Program-made: the position numbers and the translations under genes | Source: Selenomonas sp. AE3005 | GTDB lineage: Bacteria > Bacillota > Negativicutes > Selenomonadales > Selenomonadaceae | Assembly: GCF_905233635.1 (NCBI RefSeq) | Contig: NZ_CAJODG010000029.1 | Coordinates: 2,280-51,725 of the forward strand | Reading direction: 5' to 3' | DNA length: 49,446 bases | Shown: piece by piece, positions 22,804-30,396 of the stretch | Numbering within the stretch: position 1 is the stretch's first letter | How the letters are laid out: each line of letters starts with the position of its first letter | Notes under the pieces: model-generated | Databases searched by the model: none | The model's input: the letters and a program-made list of their open reading frames with translations, nothing else | Told to the model about the DNA's origin: nothing

Positions 22804-24666
22804 ATGTCATTGTTGGAGAAAATAAATGGCCCGGAGGTTATTAAACGCCTCAGCGTCAGCGAACTGGAGGAACTGGCGCGGGAATTGCGTCAGTTTATCG
22901 TGGATACCGTGGCGCAAAACGGTGGGCATTTGGCTCCCAGTCTGGGGACGGTAGAACTGACACTGGCTTTGTACAGCGTGTTTAATTTCCCCCAGGATAA
23001 GCTGATTTGGGACGTGGGCCATCAGGCATATACCCATAAGATTATTACGGGACGCCGGGACAGTTTTCATACCCTGCGGCAAAAAGACGGCATAACCGGT
23101 TTCCCGAACCGCAGTGAATCTCCGTATGACGCTTTTGGTGTCGGTCATGCCAGCACGTCAATTTCCGCGGCGCTCGGCATGGCGATTTCCCGTGATTTAA
23201 GCGGCCGCAATAATGAGGTTATCGCCGTTATCGGTGACGGGGCGCTCACGGGCGGTGAGGCTTTTGAGGCGTTGAATCAAGCCGGCGATTTAGGGAAAAA
23301 ACTCATTGTCATTCTGAATGATAATGAAATGTCCATTGACAAAAATGTGGGCGGCCTTAGCGACTACCTGTCCAGAATTCGCATTGCCCCCCAGTATAAC
23401 CGCGCCAAAAAAGATGTGGGCAGCCTTATTATGAGCATTCCCCACATTGGGGACAAGGCGCTGAAAACAGCCCGGGTGGTAAAGGATAGTGTACGGGCGG
23501 CGCTCGTGCCCGGCGGCCTTTTTGAGGAACTGGGATTCCACTATATTGGCCCTGTGGACGGACATAATATCAGTCTGCTGCAGGAGATTTTTGAACGTGC
23601 CCGGGAACTTGATGGACCGATTCTGATTCATGTTCATACGACCAAGGGCAAAGGCTACCTGCCGGCGGAAACTGAGCCGGATAAATTCCATGGCATTGGC
23701 AAATTTGACAAGTCAACAGGCAAATGCCCGTCTAAAGATTGTCCGCCGACATATACCGCTGTGTTTGGCCAGGCCTTAATTGACCTTGCCGGCCGCAACA
23801 GTGAACTTGTGGCCATTACGGCTGCCATGCCCAGCGGCACGGGGCTGAAGGCCTTTGGGGACAAATTCCCCCAGCGGTTCTATGACGTTGGCATTGCTGA
23901 GGAACATGCTGTTACCCTGGCTGCCGGTCTGGCTGCTGATGGTAAGCACCCTGTAGTGGCGCTCTACTCAACCTTTGCCCAGCGTGGTTATGACCAGCTC
24001 ATGCATGACGTCTGCCTGCAAAATCTGCCGGTGACTTTGTGCCTTGACCGGGCCGGCCTGGTGGGGGCTGATGGCGCTACCCATCATGGTGCGTTTGACT
24101 TGTCATATCTGCGGCACATGCCGAATATGACGATTTTTGTCCCTAAAGATGAAAGTGAATTGCGCGATATGCTCTACACGGCGGTGCAGATGGACACGCC
24201 GTCAGCTATACGCTATCCCCGTGGCTGCGGCCTCGGCGTGGCAGTCAGCGAAGATTTTCACAAGCTGGAGATTGGCCGGGCCGAATGTCTGCAGGACGGG
24301 CAGGACGTGGCGATTTTGGCCGTGGGGACAATGGTGTCCAAGGCACAGCAGACAGCGGAAATTCTGGCACAGGCCGGCATAACTGCTGCTGTGGTCAATA
24401 TGCGCTTTGTAAAACCATTGGACGAGGATATGCTTAAGCAGCATCTTAACGCACGCCTGCTAGTCACAATGGAAGAAAACTCCCTGCTGGGCGGCTTTGG
24501 CAGTGCTGTAGCGGAATATCTGGCTGACAATGGCCGGACGCTGAACCTGCTGCGGCTTGGCCTGCCCGATAAATTTGTCGAGCAGGGCACTCAGGACGAA
24601 TTGCTGGCCCTGTGCGGCTTGCAGCCGGAACAGATGGCAGAAAAGATAAAGGAACGATTGAAATAA
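22804..24666 (+). CDS. dxs: 1-deoxy-D-xylulose-5-phosphate synthase
   Basis: About 620 residues. DXS joins pyruvate and glyceraldehyde 3-phosphate in the first step of the MEP pathway, using thiamine diphosphate. Visible motifs: WDVGHQAYTHKIITGR, GHASTSISAALGMA, the ThDP-binding GDGALTGGEAFEALNQAG ending in NDNEMSID, GHTTKGKG-like HVHTTKGKGY, and the transketolase-type DVGIAEEHAVTLAAGLA with YSTFAQRGYDQ. The ATG at 22804 gives the usual MSLLEKI start; an earlier ATG at 22786 lies inside the ispA end and has no ribosome site. The stop shares its last base with the tlyA ATG. Confidence 0.97.
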   Translation: MSLLEKINGPEVIKRLSVSELEELARELRQFIVDTVAQNGGHLAPSLGTVELTLALYSVFNFPQDKLIWDVGHQAYTHKIITGRRDSFHTLRQKDGITGFPNRSESPYDAFGVGHASTSISAALGMAISRDLSGRNNEVIAVIGDGALTGGEAFEALNQAGDLGKKLIVILNDNEMSIDKNVGGLSDYLSRIRIAPQYNRAKKDVGSLIMSIPHIGDKALKTARVVKDSVRAALVPGGLFEELGFHYIGPVDGHNISLLQEIFERARELDGPILIHVHTTKGKGYLPAETEPDKFHGIGKFDKSTGKCPSKDCPPTYTAVFGQALIDLAGRNSELVAITAAMPSGTGLKAFGDKFPQRFYDVGIAEEHAVTLAAGLAADGKHPVVALYSTFAQRGYDQLMHDVCLQNLPVTLCLDRAGLVGADGATHHGAFDLSYLRHMPNMTIFVPKDESELRDMLYTAVQMDTPSAIRYPRGCGLGVAVSEDFHKLEIGRAECLQDGQDVAILAVGTMVSKAQQTAEILAQAGITAAVVNMRFVKPLDEDMLKQHLNARLLVTMEENSLLGGFGSAVAEYLADNGRTLNLLRLGLPDKFVEQGTQDELLALCGLQPEQMAEKIKERLK

Positions 24667-25487
24667 TGGCAAAACAACGCTTGGATATACTCTTAGTGGA
24701 AAAGGGCCTGGCTGGCAGCCGCGAGCGGGCCAAACGCATGATTATGGCCGGGGAGGTTCTGGTTGACAATCAAAAGGTGGATAAGGCCGGTGCCACGGTA
24801 AAGGCTGAGGCGGAAATCCGCCTGCTGGGCAGTGACATTCCCTATGTCAGCCGCGGCGGCTTGAAACTCGAAAAAGCCATGCAGGAATTCGGCGTGGAAA
24901 TCGCCGGCAAACGCTGCGCCGATATCGGCGCCTCCACCGGCGGCTTTACTGATTGCATGCTGCAAAATGGCGCTGTACAGGTCTTTGCCATCGATGTCGG
25001 TTATGGCCAGCTGGCCTGGAAACTCCGCACCGATGAACGTGTGGTGAATATGGAGCGCACCAATATCCGCAATGTGACGCCGGACGATATCGGCAGCCTG
25101 CTGGATTTTGCCTCCATTGATGTGGCCTTTATCTCACTGACGAAGGTTTTGCCGGTAACCCATACGCTGCTTACTGATAATGGTGAAGTAGTGGCCCTGA
25201 TTAAACCACAGTTTGAGGCCGGCCGGGAGAATGTGGGCAAAAAAGGCGTGGTCAGAGACCCGCAGGTGCATGCCGCTGTTATCACCAAGGTGACGGAATT
25301 TGCCCGGGAACTGGGTTTTTGTCCGTTAGCACTGACATATTCCCCGGTGAAGGGCCCGGAAGGCAATATTGAGTATCTCATACGTCTGACCAAGCGGAAG
25401 GACGGCGAAGATACAGTGACCGCTGAACAGATTAGCGCGGTGGTGGCCGCAGCCCATGGGGCTTTGGACAAACCCAGCGACAAATAA
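24666..25487 (+). CDS. tlyA: TlyA-family rRNA (cytidine-2'-O)-methyltransferase
   Basis: About 273 residues. An N-terminal S4 domain (QRLDILLVEKGLAGSRERAKRMIMAGEV) precedes an FtsJ-like Rossmann methyltransferase with the SAM-binding DIGASTGGFTDCMLQNGA, YGQLAWKLR, and DVAFISLTKVLP and LIKPQFEAGRE, the K-D-K-E-type catalytic region. TlyA methylates ribosomal RNA; homologues were once called hemolysins. The ATG at 24666 overlaps the dxs stop, giving translational coupling. Longer starts inside dxs are unlikely. Confidence 0.94.
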   Translation: MAKQRLDILLVEKGLAGSRERAKRMIMAGEVLVDNQKVDKAGATVKAEAEIRLLGSDIPYVSRGGLKLEKAMQEFGVEIAGKRCADIGASTGGFTDCMLQNGAVQVFAIDVGYGQLAWKLRTDERVVNMERTNIRNVTPDDIGSLLDFASIDVAFISLTKVLPVTHTLLTDNGEVVALIKPQFEAGRENVGKKGVVRDPQVHAAVITKVTEFARELGFCPLALTYSPVKGPEGNIEYLIRLTKRKDGEDTVTAEQISAVVAAAHGALDKPSDK

Positions 25488-25499
25488 GGAGCTGACAAT

Positions 25500-26357
25500 A
25501 TGCGCACCATTGCTATTTTTCCCAATGTGAGCAAGCCGCAGGCACCTGATGTTTTGCGGCGCATATTAAAATTCTATCAGGATAAAGATGTCCGTCTGAT
25601 TATGCCTGTGGACGAGTCCCGGTATTTTGACCTGGAAGCCTACGGGGTGGAAGATATCGAACACGTACCAGCTGACCTGGCGCTGAGCATTGGCGGCGAT
25701 GGCACCCTGCTCGGCGTGTGCCGGCGCTATGGGGCTTACGCTGTGCCGGTGTGCGGTATAAATATCGGCACCCTGGGGTTTATGGCTGATATCGAACTCG
25801 GCGAACTGGAAAACAAGCTGCAGAAAATTCTCAATCGGGATTACCGCATTGAGCACCGTTTGCTGCTGGCCGGGTTTGTGAAAAGCGATGGTGAAGAACG
25901 GTTTTTGGGGCATGCCATCAATGATGTGGTGGTCACGAAGGGCGGCGTAGCCCGTATGCTGCATTTGGGCCTGTCCATCAATGATTCCCACCTGATGGAC
26001 TACAAGGCTGACGGCGTGATTGTCTCATCACCTACAGGCTCGACGGCCTATTCACTGTCAGCAGGCGGCCCCATTATGAGTCCTTCGATTCAGGCGCTGC
26101 TGGTGACGCCTATCTGTGCCCATACCTTTAATATGCGGCCCCTGGTGGTTGGTGAAGATGATGTGGTACACATAAAAATCGCCGCCATTCATCAGGATAT
26201 CATTGTGACCTTTGACGGGCAGGAGAGTTTCCGCCTGCTGCCCGGTGATGAAATAACGGTGATGAAATCCAATGTGCAGGCCGGCATAATTAAGTTTGAG
26301 GACAAGGACTATTATCAGATTTTGCGGACGAAACTCTGGAAGAATAGTGGTGCATGA
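25500..26357 (+). CDS. nadK: NAD kinase
   Basis: 285 residues. NadK phosphorylates NAD to NADP. GGDGTLLG (65-72), NIGTLGFMA, NDVVVTKGG and SSPTGSTAYSLSAGGPIMSP are the family's ATP- and NAD-binding motifs. GGAGCTGACAAT precedes the ATG. It lies between tlyA and argR as in many Firmicutes. Confidence 0.96.
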   Translation: MRTIAIFPNVSKPQAPDVLRRILKFYQDKDVRLIMPVDESRYFDLEAYGVEDIEHVPADLALSIGGDGTLLGVCRRYGAYAVPVCGINIGTLGFMADIELGELENKLQKILNRDYRIEHRLLLAGFVKSDGEERFLGHAINDVVVTKGGVARMLHLGLSINDSHLMDYKADGVIVSSPTGSTAYSLSAGGPIMSPSIQALLVTPICAHTFNMRPLVVGEDDVVHIKIAAIHQDIIVTFDGQESFRLLPGDEITVMKSNVQAGIIKFEDKDYYQILRTKLWKNSGA

Positions 26358-26381
26358 ATAATGAAAAGAGAAGGTGATAGC

Positions 26382-26834
26382 GTGAAAGGTACACGCCAAG
26401 GTTTGATAAAAAAAATAATCGAAGAGCAGATAATTGAAACTCAGGAAGATTTGGCAGAGGCTTTGCGAGCCAGCCGTATCAAGGTGACACAGGCTACAGT
26501 ATCCCGGGATATCAAAGAAATGATGCTCATAAAGGTACCTACCGGCGACGGCCGTTATCGCTATGCCTATCCCTTGCAGAATACGGTGATTTTTTCGGAG
26601 GAGCGTATGCAGCGGCTGCTGCATGATACGGTGACAGGCTGTGACTACAGTGAAAACATCGTGGTGGTAAAGACGCTGCCCGGGGGAGCTAATACCGTAG
26701 CGTCTGCCATTGATTATGCCAACTGGCCGGAGGTGCTGGGGACAGTGGCCGGCGATGACAATATTTTCGTAATTGTAAAGCCTAAGTCTGCGGCGCCTCA
26801 AATCGTGGAGCGGCTCAAATCCTACATGATGTAA
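26382..26834 (+). CDS. argR: Arginine repressor ArgR
   Basis: 150 residues from GTG 26382, the standard family length; an ATG 21 bp earlier would add seven residues and has no clear ribosome site, while AGAAGG lies 7 bp before the GTG. The winged-helix N-terminus reads IIEEQIIETQEDLAEALRASRIKVTQATVSRDIKEM, and the C-terminal hexamerisation and arginine-binding part ends GTVAGDDNIFVIVK. ArgR with arginine represses biosynthesis and can activate catabolism. Position before recN is conserved in Firmicutes. Confidence 0.95.
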   Translation: MKGTRQGLIKKIIEEQIIETQEDLAEALRASRIKVTQATVSRDIKEMMLIKVPTGDGRYRYAYPLQNTVIFSEERMQRLLHDTVTGCDYSENIVVVKTLPGGANTVASAIDYANWPEVLGTVAGDDNIFVIVKPKSAAPQIVERLKSYMM

Positions 26835-26850
26835 AGGAGACGGACAGGCG

Positions 26851-28563
26851 ATGTTAAAAACACTAACAGTCTGGAATTTTGCTTTGCTGGAACACGTTCA
26901 GGTGGAGTTTGGTGCAGGCCTTAACATTCTCACCGGTGAAACAGGCGCTGGTAAATCGATTCTCATCGATGCCCTGGGAGCCATCTTAGGTCAGCGTGTA
27001 TCGACGGACGCTATCCGCACCGGCTGTGACTGGCTGCGTGTGGAGGCAGTTTTCTCCCTGGAAGAAAAGCAGGCCGGCCTGCACGAATTTTTGACCAGTC
27101 AGGCCATTGATGACGCTGACGGCCTGCTGATTATCACCAGACAGGTCACCCGCGGCGGCCGGAGTATGGTACTGGTAAATGGCTGTCATATTACCCTGAC
27201 AGTATTAAAACAGATAGGCGCTTTTCTGGTAGACATACACGGCCAAAATGAAAATCTGGCCCTGTTGAAAGAAGAAAGCCAGTTTGCCCTGCTCGACAGC
27301 TATGACAATGCTTTGGCCGAGGCTCTGGGCAATTATAAAAACATTTACGAGAGCTGGCGTACCAAGCGTCAGGAGCAGGCCGAAAAAGAACAGGCCTCCC
27401 GGGAATATGCTCAGCGGCTGGATATGCTGCGCTGGCAGGACAAGGAAATCAGCGAGGCAGAATTGAAAGAACATGAGGACGAGGAACTTGAGGCCAAAAT
27501 CCGCAAGCTGTCCCATGCGGAAAAAATTTCCGGCTATGTAGAAGAATCTTACAGCCTGCTGGAAGTAGGCCATCAGGATAACGGCGGCGTTCTGGGAGCT
27601 CTGGCCAAGGTCAGACGCAACCTTGAGGACATGTCACGTTACGATGATTCCCTGGAAAACTCGCGCAATATGGTTGAAGAGGCCTATATTTCCCTGCAGG
27701 AGGCCGCTGCCGAGCTGCGTGATTACGGGGAGTCCCTGGAGTTTGAACCGGCGCTGCTGGACAAACTCCAAAACCGCATGGACGTTATTGACAGACTGTG
27801 CCGCAAATATGGCGCCACTATCGCGGACGTACTGGCCCATCAGCAAAAGGTGCAGGCAGAGCTGGCCGATATTGAAAACTACGATGACGATATGGCCAGA
27901 TTGGCTGAGGAAATAAAGAGGCTGGAAAAAGAACTGGCTGCCAGTGCTGCGCAGCTGACCAAATTGCGCCAGAAAGGGGCAGCCACCCTGGGAGCTGCCA
28001 TTGGTGAACAGCTGACGGCTTTGGGCATGCCGCAGGCGGTGTTTCATATCAGAATAGAGCCTGCCGGCAAGTACCTGCCTAATGGCCACGATGATGTGAT
28101 GATGTATTTTTCGGCTAATCCCGGCGAAACGGAAAAGCCGCTGGCTAAGGTGGCCTCAGGTGGTGAGTTGTCACGTATTGCGCTGGCGATTAAAACCGTG
28201 GCTGCTGCCCGGGATGACGCTGTGTCCAGCATGGTTTTTGATGAAATTGATACGGGTATCGGCGGCCGTACGGCACAGATGGTGGCGGAACGCATTGCCT
28301 TAGTCGCGCAGTACAAGCAGGTTCTGTGTATCACGCATTTGCCACAGATTGCCTGCATGGCAGACAATCATCTCTACATTGCCAAATCCAGTGCCGGCGA
28401 GTCCACCGTCACACAGGTACGCCCGCTGACGGAGCGTGAGCAAATCAGCGAAATCGCCAGAATGGCCTCCGGTGTCGATGTTACAACGGCCTCTTTGGAC
28501 AATGCCAAGGAAATGGTCAGCCATGCGAAATTAGTAAAACAGAAATTTGCTGCAGGCAAATGA
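26851..28563 (+). CDS. recN: DNA repair protein RecN
   Basis: 570 residues, SMC-like ATPase acting early in double-strand-break repair. Walker A is GETGAGKS near residue 30, the N-lobe also has DIHGQNENLALL, long coiled coils span about 160-380, and the C-lobe has VASGGELSRIALAIK (signature), SSMVFDEIDTGIGGRTA (Walker B) and CITHLPQIACMAD. It closes the operon; a long imperfect palindrome follows 43 bp after the stop. Confidence 0.97.
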   Translation: MLKTLTVWNFALLEHVQVEFGAGLNILTGETGAGKSILIDALGAILGQRVSTDAIRTGCDWLRVEAVFSLEEKQAGLHEFLTSQAIDDADGLLIITRQVTRGGRSMVLVNGCHITLTVLKQIGAFLVDIHGQNENLALLKEESQFALLDSYDNALAEALGNYKNIYESWRTKRQEQAEKEQASREYAQRLDMLRWQDKEISEAELKEHEDEELEAKIRKLSHAEKISGYVEESYSLLEVGHQDNGGVLGALAKVRRNLEDMSRYDDSLENSRNMVEEAYISLQEAAAELRDYGESLEFEPALLDKLQNRMDVIDRLCRKYGATIADVLAHQQKVQAELADIENYDDDMARLAEEIKRLEKELAASAAQLTKLRQKGAATLGAAIGEQLTALGMPQAVFHIRIEPAGKYLPNGHDDVMMYFSANPGETEKPLAKVASGGELSRIALAIKTVAAARDDAVSSMVFDEIDTGIGGRTAQMVAERIALVAQYKQVLCITHLPQIACMADNHLYIAKSSAGESTVTQVRPLTEREQISEIARMASGVDVTTASLDNAKEMVSHAKLVKQKFAAGK

Positions 28564-28605
28564 AGCGAAAGAATCAAAGATTCTAAGTTAACATCATAGT
28601 AATAA

Positions 28606-28690
28606 GACGCCCGTGGGGGCTTGGTAATGTTTTCCTACGCTTAGACAAGTTCTAACACTGCGGAAAATATCACCAGCCCCCACGGGCTTA
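28606..28690. repeat. Long imperfect palindrome after recN
   Basis: About 30 bases on each side pair with only a few mismatches (28606-28635 with 28662-28690) around a 26-nt loop. The core arm GCCCGTGGGGGC / GCCCCCACGGGC recurs in the hairpin after the autotransporter gene (38510-38544). It has no T-tail but probably ends or protects the recN transcript. The rest of the 262-bp gap before the next gene holds only a promoter. Confidence 0.75.
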
Positions 28691-28781
28691 GTGCGTTTAT
28701 TTACTTTGCTTATGCAAATTTGCCTAACGCTACGGGAAAGCTTCATCAGTCACCGGGCTTTGTGTCGAATCTCCTTTGCTG

Positions 28782-28810
28782 TTGAAGTGGTAGGTCAAAA
28801 ATGATACAAT
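28782..28810 (+). promoter_or_regulatory. Promoter of the PBECR-like gene
   Basis: TTGAAG (28782-28787), 17 bp, TACAAT (28805-28810). Confidence 0.75.
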
Positions 28811-28825
28811 GAGCAGAGAGATTAT

Positions 28826-29227
28826 GTGAAAGCAGTTGACAATGTGCAGTATATAGGCAAAATCGATTTAGAAATCTATCGGGTTGTTACTGATGATATC
28901 CGTACCGATAATGTGGTATTATCGGATGCGCAAAGGAAGCATATTCAGGAGAGTCATCCAGAGGATTACAAAGAGTATTCAAAGCATTTGCAGGTTATTC
29001 TTAAGGAACCTGACTACATCCTTGAATCCAATAAACCATTCACGGCAATCGTGCTGAAGGAGATTGTTACGAACGAGAAAAAGTTCAAGCTCATCCTACG
29101 CTTGCAGACATCGAATGATCCGACAGGATTTATGAACTCCGTCATTACATTCCAGCACGTGGAGGCAAAAAGATACCGCCGGTATATCAAAAACGCGAAA
29201 ATCCTTTACCAACGTGAGGGATTATAG
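28826..29227 (+). CDS. Stand-alone PBECR-like nuclease domain protein
   Basis: 133 residues from a GTG start. YIGKIDLEIYRVVTDDI, then VVLSDAQRKHIQESHPEDY, PDYILESNKP and a final RYRRYIKNAKILYQ match the pattern of the phage PBECR2/3 domains (barnase-EndoU-colicin E5/D-RelE-like nuclease superfamily), where a conserved His lies in the HI-E-RHP-like segment and an Arg or Lys-rich end completes the site. These domains are usually fused to phage head-morphogenesis proteins; here the domain is alone with its own promoter. No immunity gene is obvious, though the adjoining structured RNA at 29239 is worth considering. It may be a toxin, a defence effector or a prophage leftover. Family assignment is from memory of the pattern. 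Confidence 0.6.
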   Translation: MKAVDNVQYIGKIDLEIYRVVTDDIRTDNVVLSDAQRKHIQESHPEDYKEYSKHLQVILKEPDYILESNKPFTAIVLKEIVTNEKKFKLILRLQTSNDPTGFMNSVITFQHVEAKRYRRYIKNAKILYQREGL

Positions 29228-29233
29228 TATAAT
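29205..29233 (+). promoter_or_regulatory. Promoter of a candidate structured RNA
   Basis: TTTACC (29205-29210), 17 bp, TATAAT (29228-29233). The -10 begins on the base after the stop codon of the PBECR-like gene. Confidence 0.75.
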
Positions 29234-29238
29234 TAAGA

Positions 29239-29389
29239 CAAGGGTAGAGATTCTTTGAGGTGGACAATTTCGTGGCATCCACACGCCGATGGTTAGACAG
29301 GGGCAACCCGAGAGATGCAGGGGTACGCCACGCCTGCCAAGGAATCTTTACGGATAACGATAAAGCGCTTGCGTATGCAGGCGCTTTTC
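29239..29389 (+). ncRNA. Candidate structured non-coding RNA
   Basis: Promoter, folded body and terminator are all visible in 160 bp. A 12-bp outer stem pairs 29246-29257 with 29338-29349 (two G-U pairs). Inside are GTGGA/TCCAC (29260-29264 with 29278-29282), a GGG-GCAA-CCC hairpin with a GNRA loop (29300-29309), and GCAGG/CCTGC (29317-29321 with 29333-29337). The terminator is an 11-bp stem with a GTAT tetraloop (29362-29387) and T4. Alternative pairings exist, for example CGTGGC 29271-29276 with GCCACG 29327-29332. No open frame with a ribosome site fits it. It could be an independent RNA, an orphan riboswitch, or an RNA partner of the adjacent nuclease-like gene. Confidence 0.6.
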
Positions 29390-29422
29390 CTTTGGACTGG
29401 AACAGGCCTTGCCCCGTTAAAA

Positions 29423-29565
29423 GATGGCCGTGAGGAAGGCATATTGGGCACCATAGCAGTGCTGAAAAGCCTTAACTGGGATAAAAAAACATTGCGCTAA
29501 AATTGGTGGAAGTATTCGGCCTTGACGATAAAGCGGCCAACGGCTATGTAGATGCCAACTGGTAA
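29423..29565 (+). pseudogene. Remnant of an Rpn (PD-(D/E)XK) nuclease/transposase C-terminus
   Basis: One frame reads DGREEGILGTIAVLKSLNWD and KKTL before a stop; a second frame then continues KLVEVFGLDDKAANGYVDAN and W before a stop at 29565. Joined, these make the charged C-terminal tail typical of Rpn-family recombination-promoting nucleases. The catalytic domain is missing and a frameshift lies near 29499. It is a decayed fragment. The remaining 120 bp up to the YbjN gene hold only the hairpin below. Confidence 0.55.
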
Positions 29566-29636
29566 AGCAGACCTGCCGCGGGAACTTATGCAGGAACAAT
29601 CTGTGCAATAAATAAAATAATAGCAGGAATCAGCAG

Positions 29637-29683
29637 CTCCTTTGTCGAATTACATTGAGTAATTAAGCGACAAAGGAGTTTTT
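29637..29683 (+). promoter_or_regulatory. Terminator-like hairpin containing the ybjN Shine-Dalgarno
   Basis: CTCCTTTGTCG (29637-29647) pairs perfectly with CGACAAAGGAG (29668-29678); an inner AATTAC/GTAATT stem extends it, and T5 follows at 29679-29683. The 3' arm carries AAAGGAG, the only ribosome site for the ATG at 29686. Read-through RNA would terminate here or have its ribosome site masked. Confidence 0.8.
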
Positions 29684-29685
29684 GT

Positions 29686-30129
29686 ATGAATATTAAGGCC
29701 GAAGTTTTTAACAAGTATCTGGAGGAAAAGGAAATCAAAGCCTTTCAGGTGGAGGAGATAGCTGACGACGCACAGCATACCGTGGTGTATCGTTCGCATA
29801 TTGCGGTGGAGGGGCAGCAGCTGCCGACGTTGGTGCTGCTTGATGACAGTGTGTTCTCGATGGTACGTGTGCAGGTAGCGCCGCAGGCATTGACGGCGGA
29901 GAACGAATTGGAGCTGCAGCGCCTGGCCAGCGAGTACAATATGAAGTTCAAACCCTTCAAGCTGTATTTTGACCAGAACGGGGCATTGGTGCTCGATGTA
30001 TGCCTGCTTACGCCCGGGCAGAAGGAAGAGGATTTCACGCAGCTGGGCGATGAAGTTTATGGCATGTTTGACGTGCTGATTAAGTTCCTTGAGGAAAATT
30101 ATCGCGGCTGGATGAAAAAGATTTGGTGA
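29686..30129 (+). CDS. YbjN-domain protein
   Basis: 147 residues, soluble and acidic. The pattern of an N-terminal helix (VFNKYLEEKEIKAFQVEE), beta strands (HTVVYRSHIAVEGQQLPTLVLLDDSVFSMVRVQV), then a helix pair ending LIKFLEENYRGW resembles YbjN/T3S-chaperone-like proteins. Their function is not well defined; some act as regulators or chaperones. Expression may be controlled by the hairpin that includes its ribosome site. It lies in an accessory patch between two decayed or unusual loci, with no clear partner. Confidence 0.6.
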   Translation: MNIKAEVFNKYLEEKEIKAFQVEEIADDAQHTVVYRSHIAVEGQQLPTLVLLDDSVFSMVRVQVAPQALTAENELELQRLASEYNMKFKPFKLYFDQNGALVLDVCLLTPGQKEEDFTQLGDEVYGMFDVLIKFLEENYRGWMKKIW

Positions 30130-30162
30130 TAGCAGTTGTCACCGCGGAAGGAGAGGGCTGGC

Positions 30163-30258
30163 ATGAAAGCGCAGGAATTGTGGAAAGAAAACAACGCAGG
30201 CGGTTTTTTTATGCCTGAAACTGTCCTTTCGGGGGGGGCAACTGTGCTTATTCTGTAG
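30163..30258 (+). CDS. Possible 31-codon ORF crossing the G8 tract
   Basis: ATG 30163 follows GGAAGGAGAGGG and opens a 31-codon frame (MKAQELWKENNAGGFFMPE ...) that reads through the G8 run at 30231-30238 and stops at 30258. With nine G the frame would continue for a further 36 codons or so; with seven it would stop after 16. It could be a leader peptide, a decayed gene start, or chance. I recognise no homology. Confidence 0.25.
   Translation: MKAQELWKENNAGGFFMPETVLSGGATVLIL
30226..30254 (+). promoter_or_regulatory. Putative G-tract promoter upstream of the autotransporter
   Basis: A run of eight G (30231-30238) is followed by CAACTGTGCT and a TATTCT -10-like hexamer (30249-30254). The arrangement closely resembles the promoter at 4195-4223 (G-run, then CAATTGTGCTATGAT). 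The -35 is poor (CTTTCG or TTTCGG). It lies 140 bp before the autotransporter start. Confidence 0.45.
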
Positions 30259-30290
30259 ACACTTATCTACAAGTATATAACGATGCAAAT

Positions 30291-30355
30291 AAGCCTTCTC
30301 TCAGGAGGCTGGTGAGTCCTTGCGGCTTGCCGGCAGCCTGAGGGTGGGCTTTTTG
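30291..30355 (+). terminator. Terminator or attenuator in the autotransporter leader
   Basis: AAGCC (30291-30295) pairs with GGCTT (30347-30351) and CTCAGG (30300-30305) with CCTGAG (30337-30342), followed by a T-run to 30355. It sits between the G-tract promoter and the gene, so it must be bypassed or regulated for expression from that promoter. Confidence 0.65.
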
Positions 30356-30396
30356 TGTTTGCATACGGGGATAAACAGCCCGAGGAGGGGAACAAG

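Noticed and set aside
29239..29389. SAM-I riboswitch
   Set aside because: GGCAACCC and a later GCCAAGGAATC recall SAM-I, but the kink-turn and the GAGGGA core are missing and no methionine or SAM gene follows.
30355..30396. GTG 30355 as the start of the autotransporter
   Set aside because: It lies at the end of the leader hairpin T-run without a ribosome site, whereas ATG 30397 follows GAGGAGGGG and begins a proper signal peptide.
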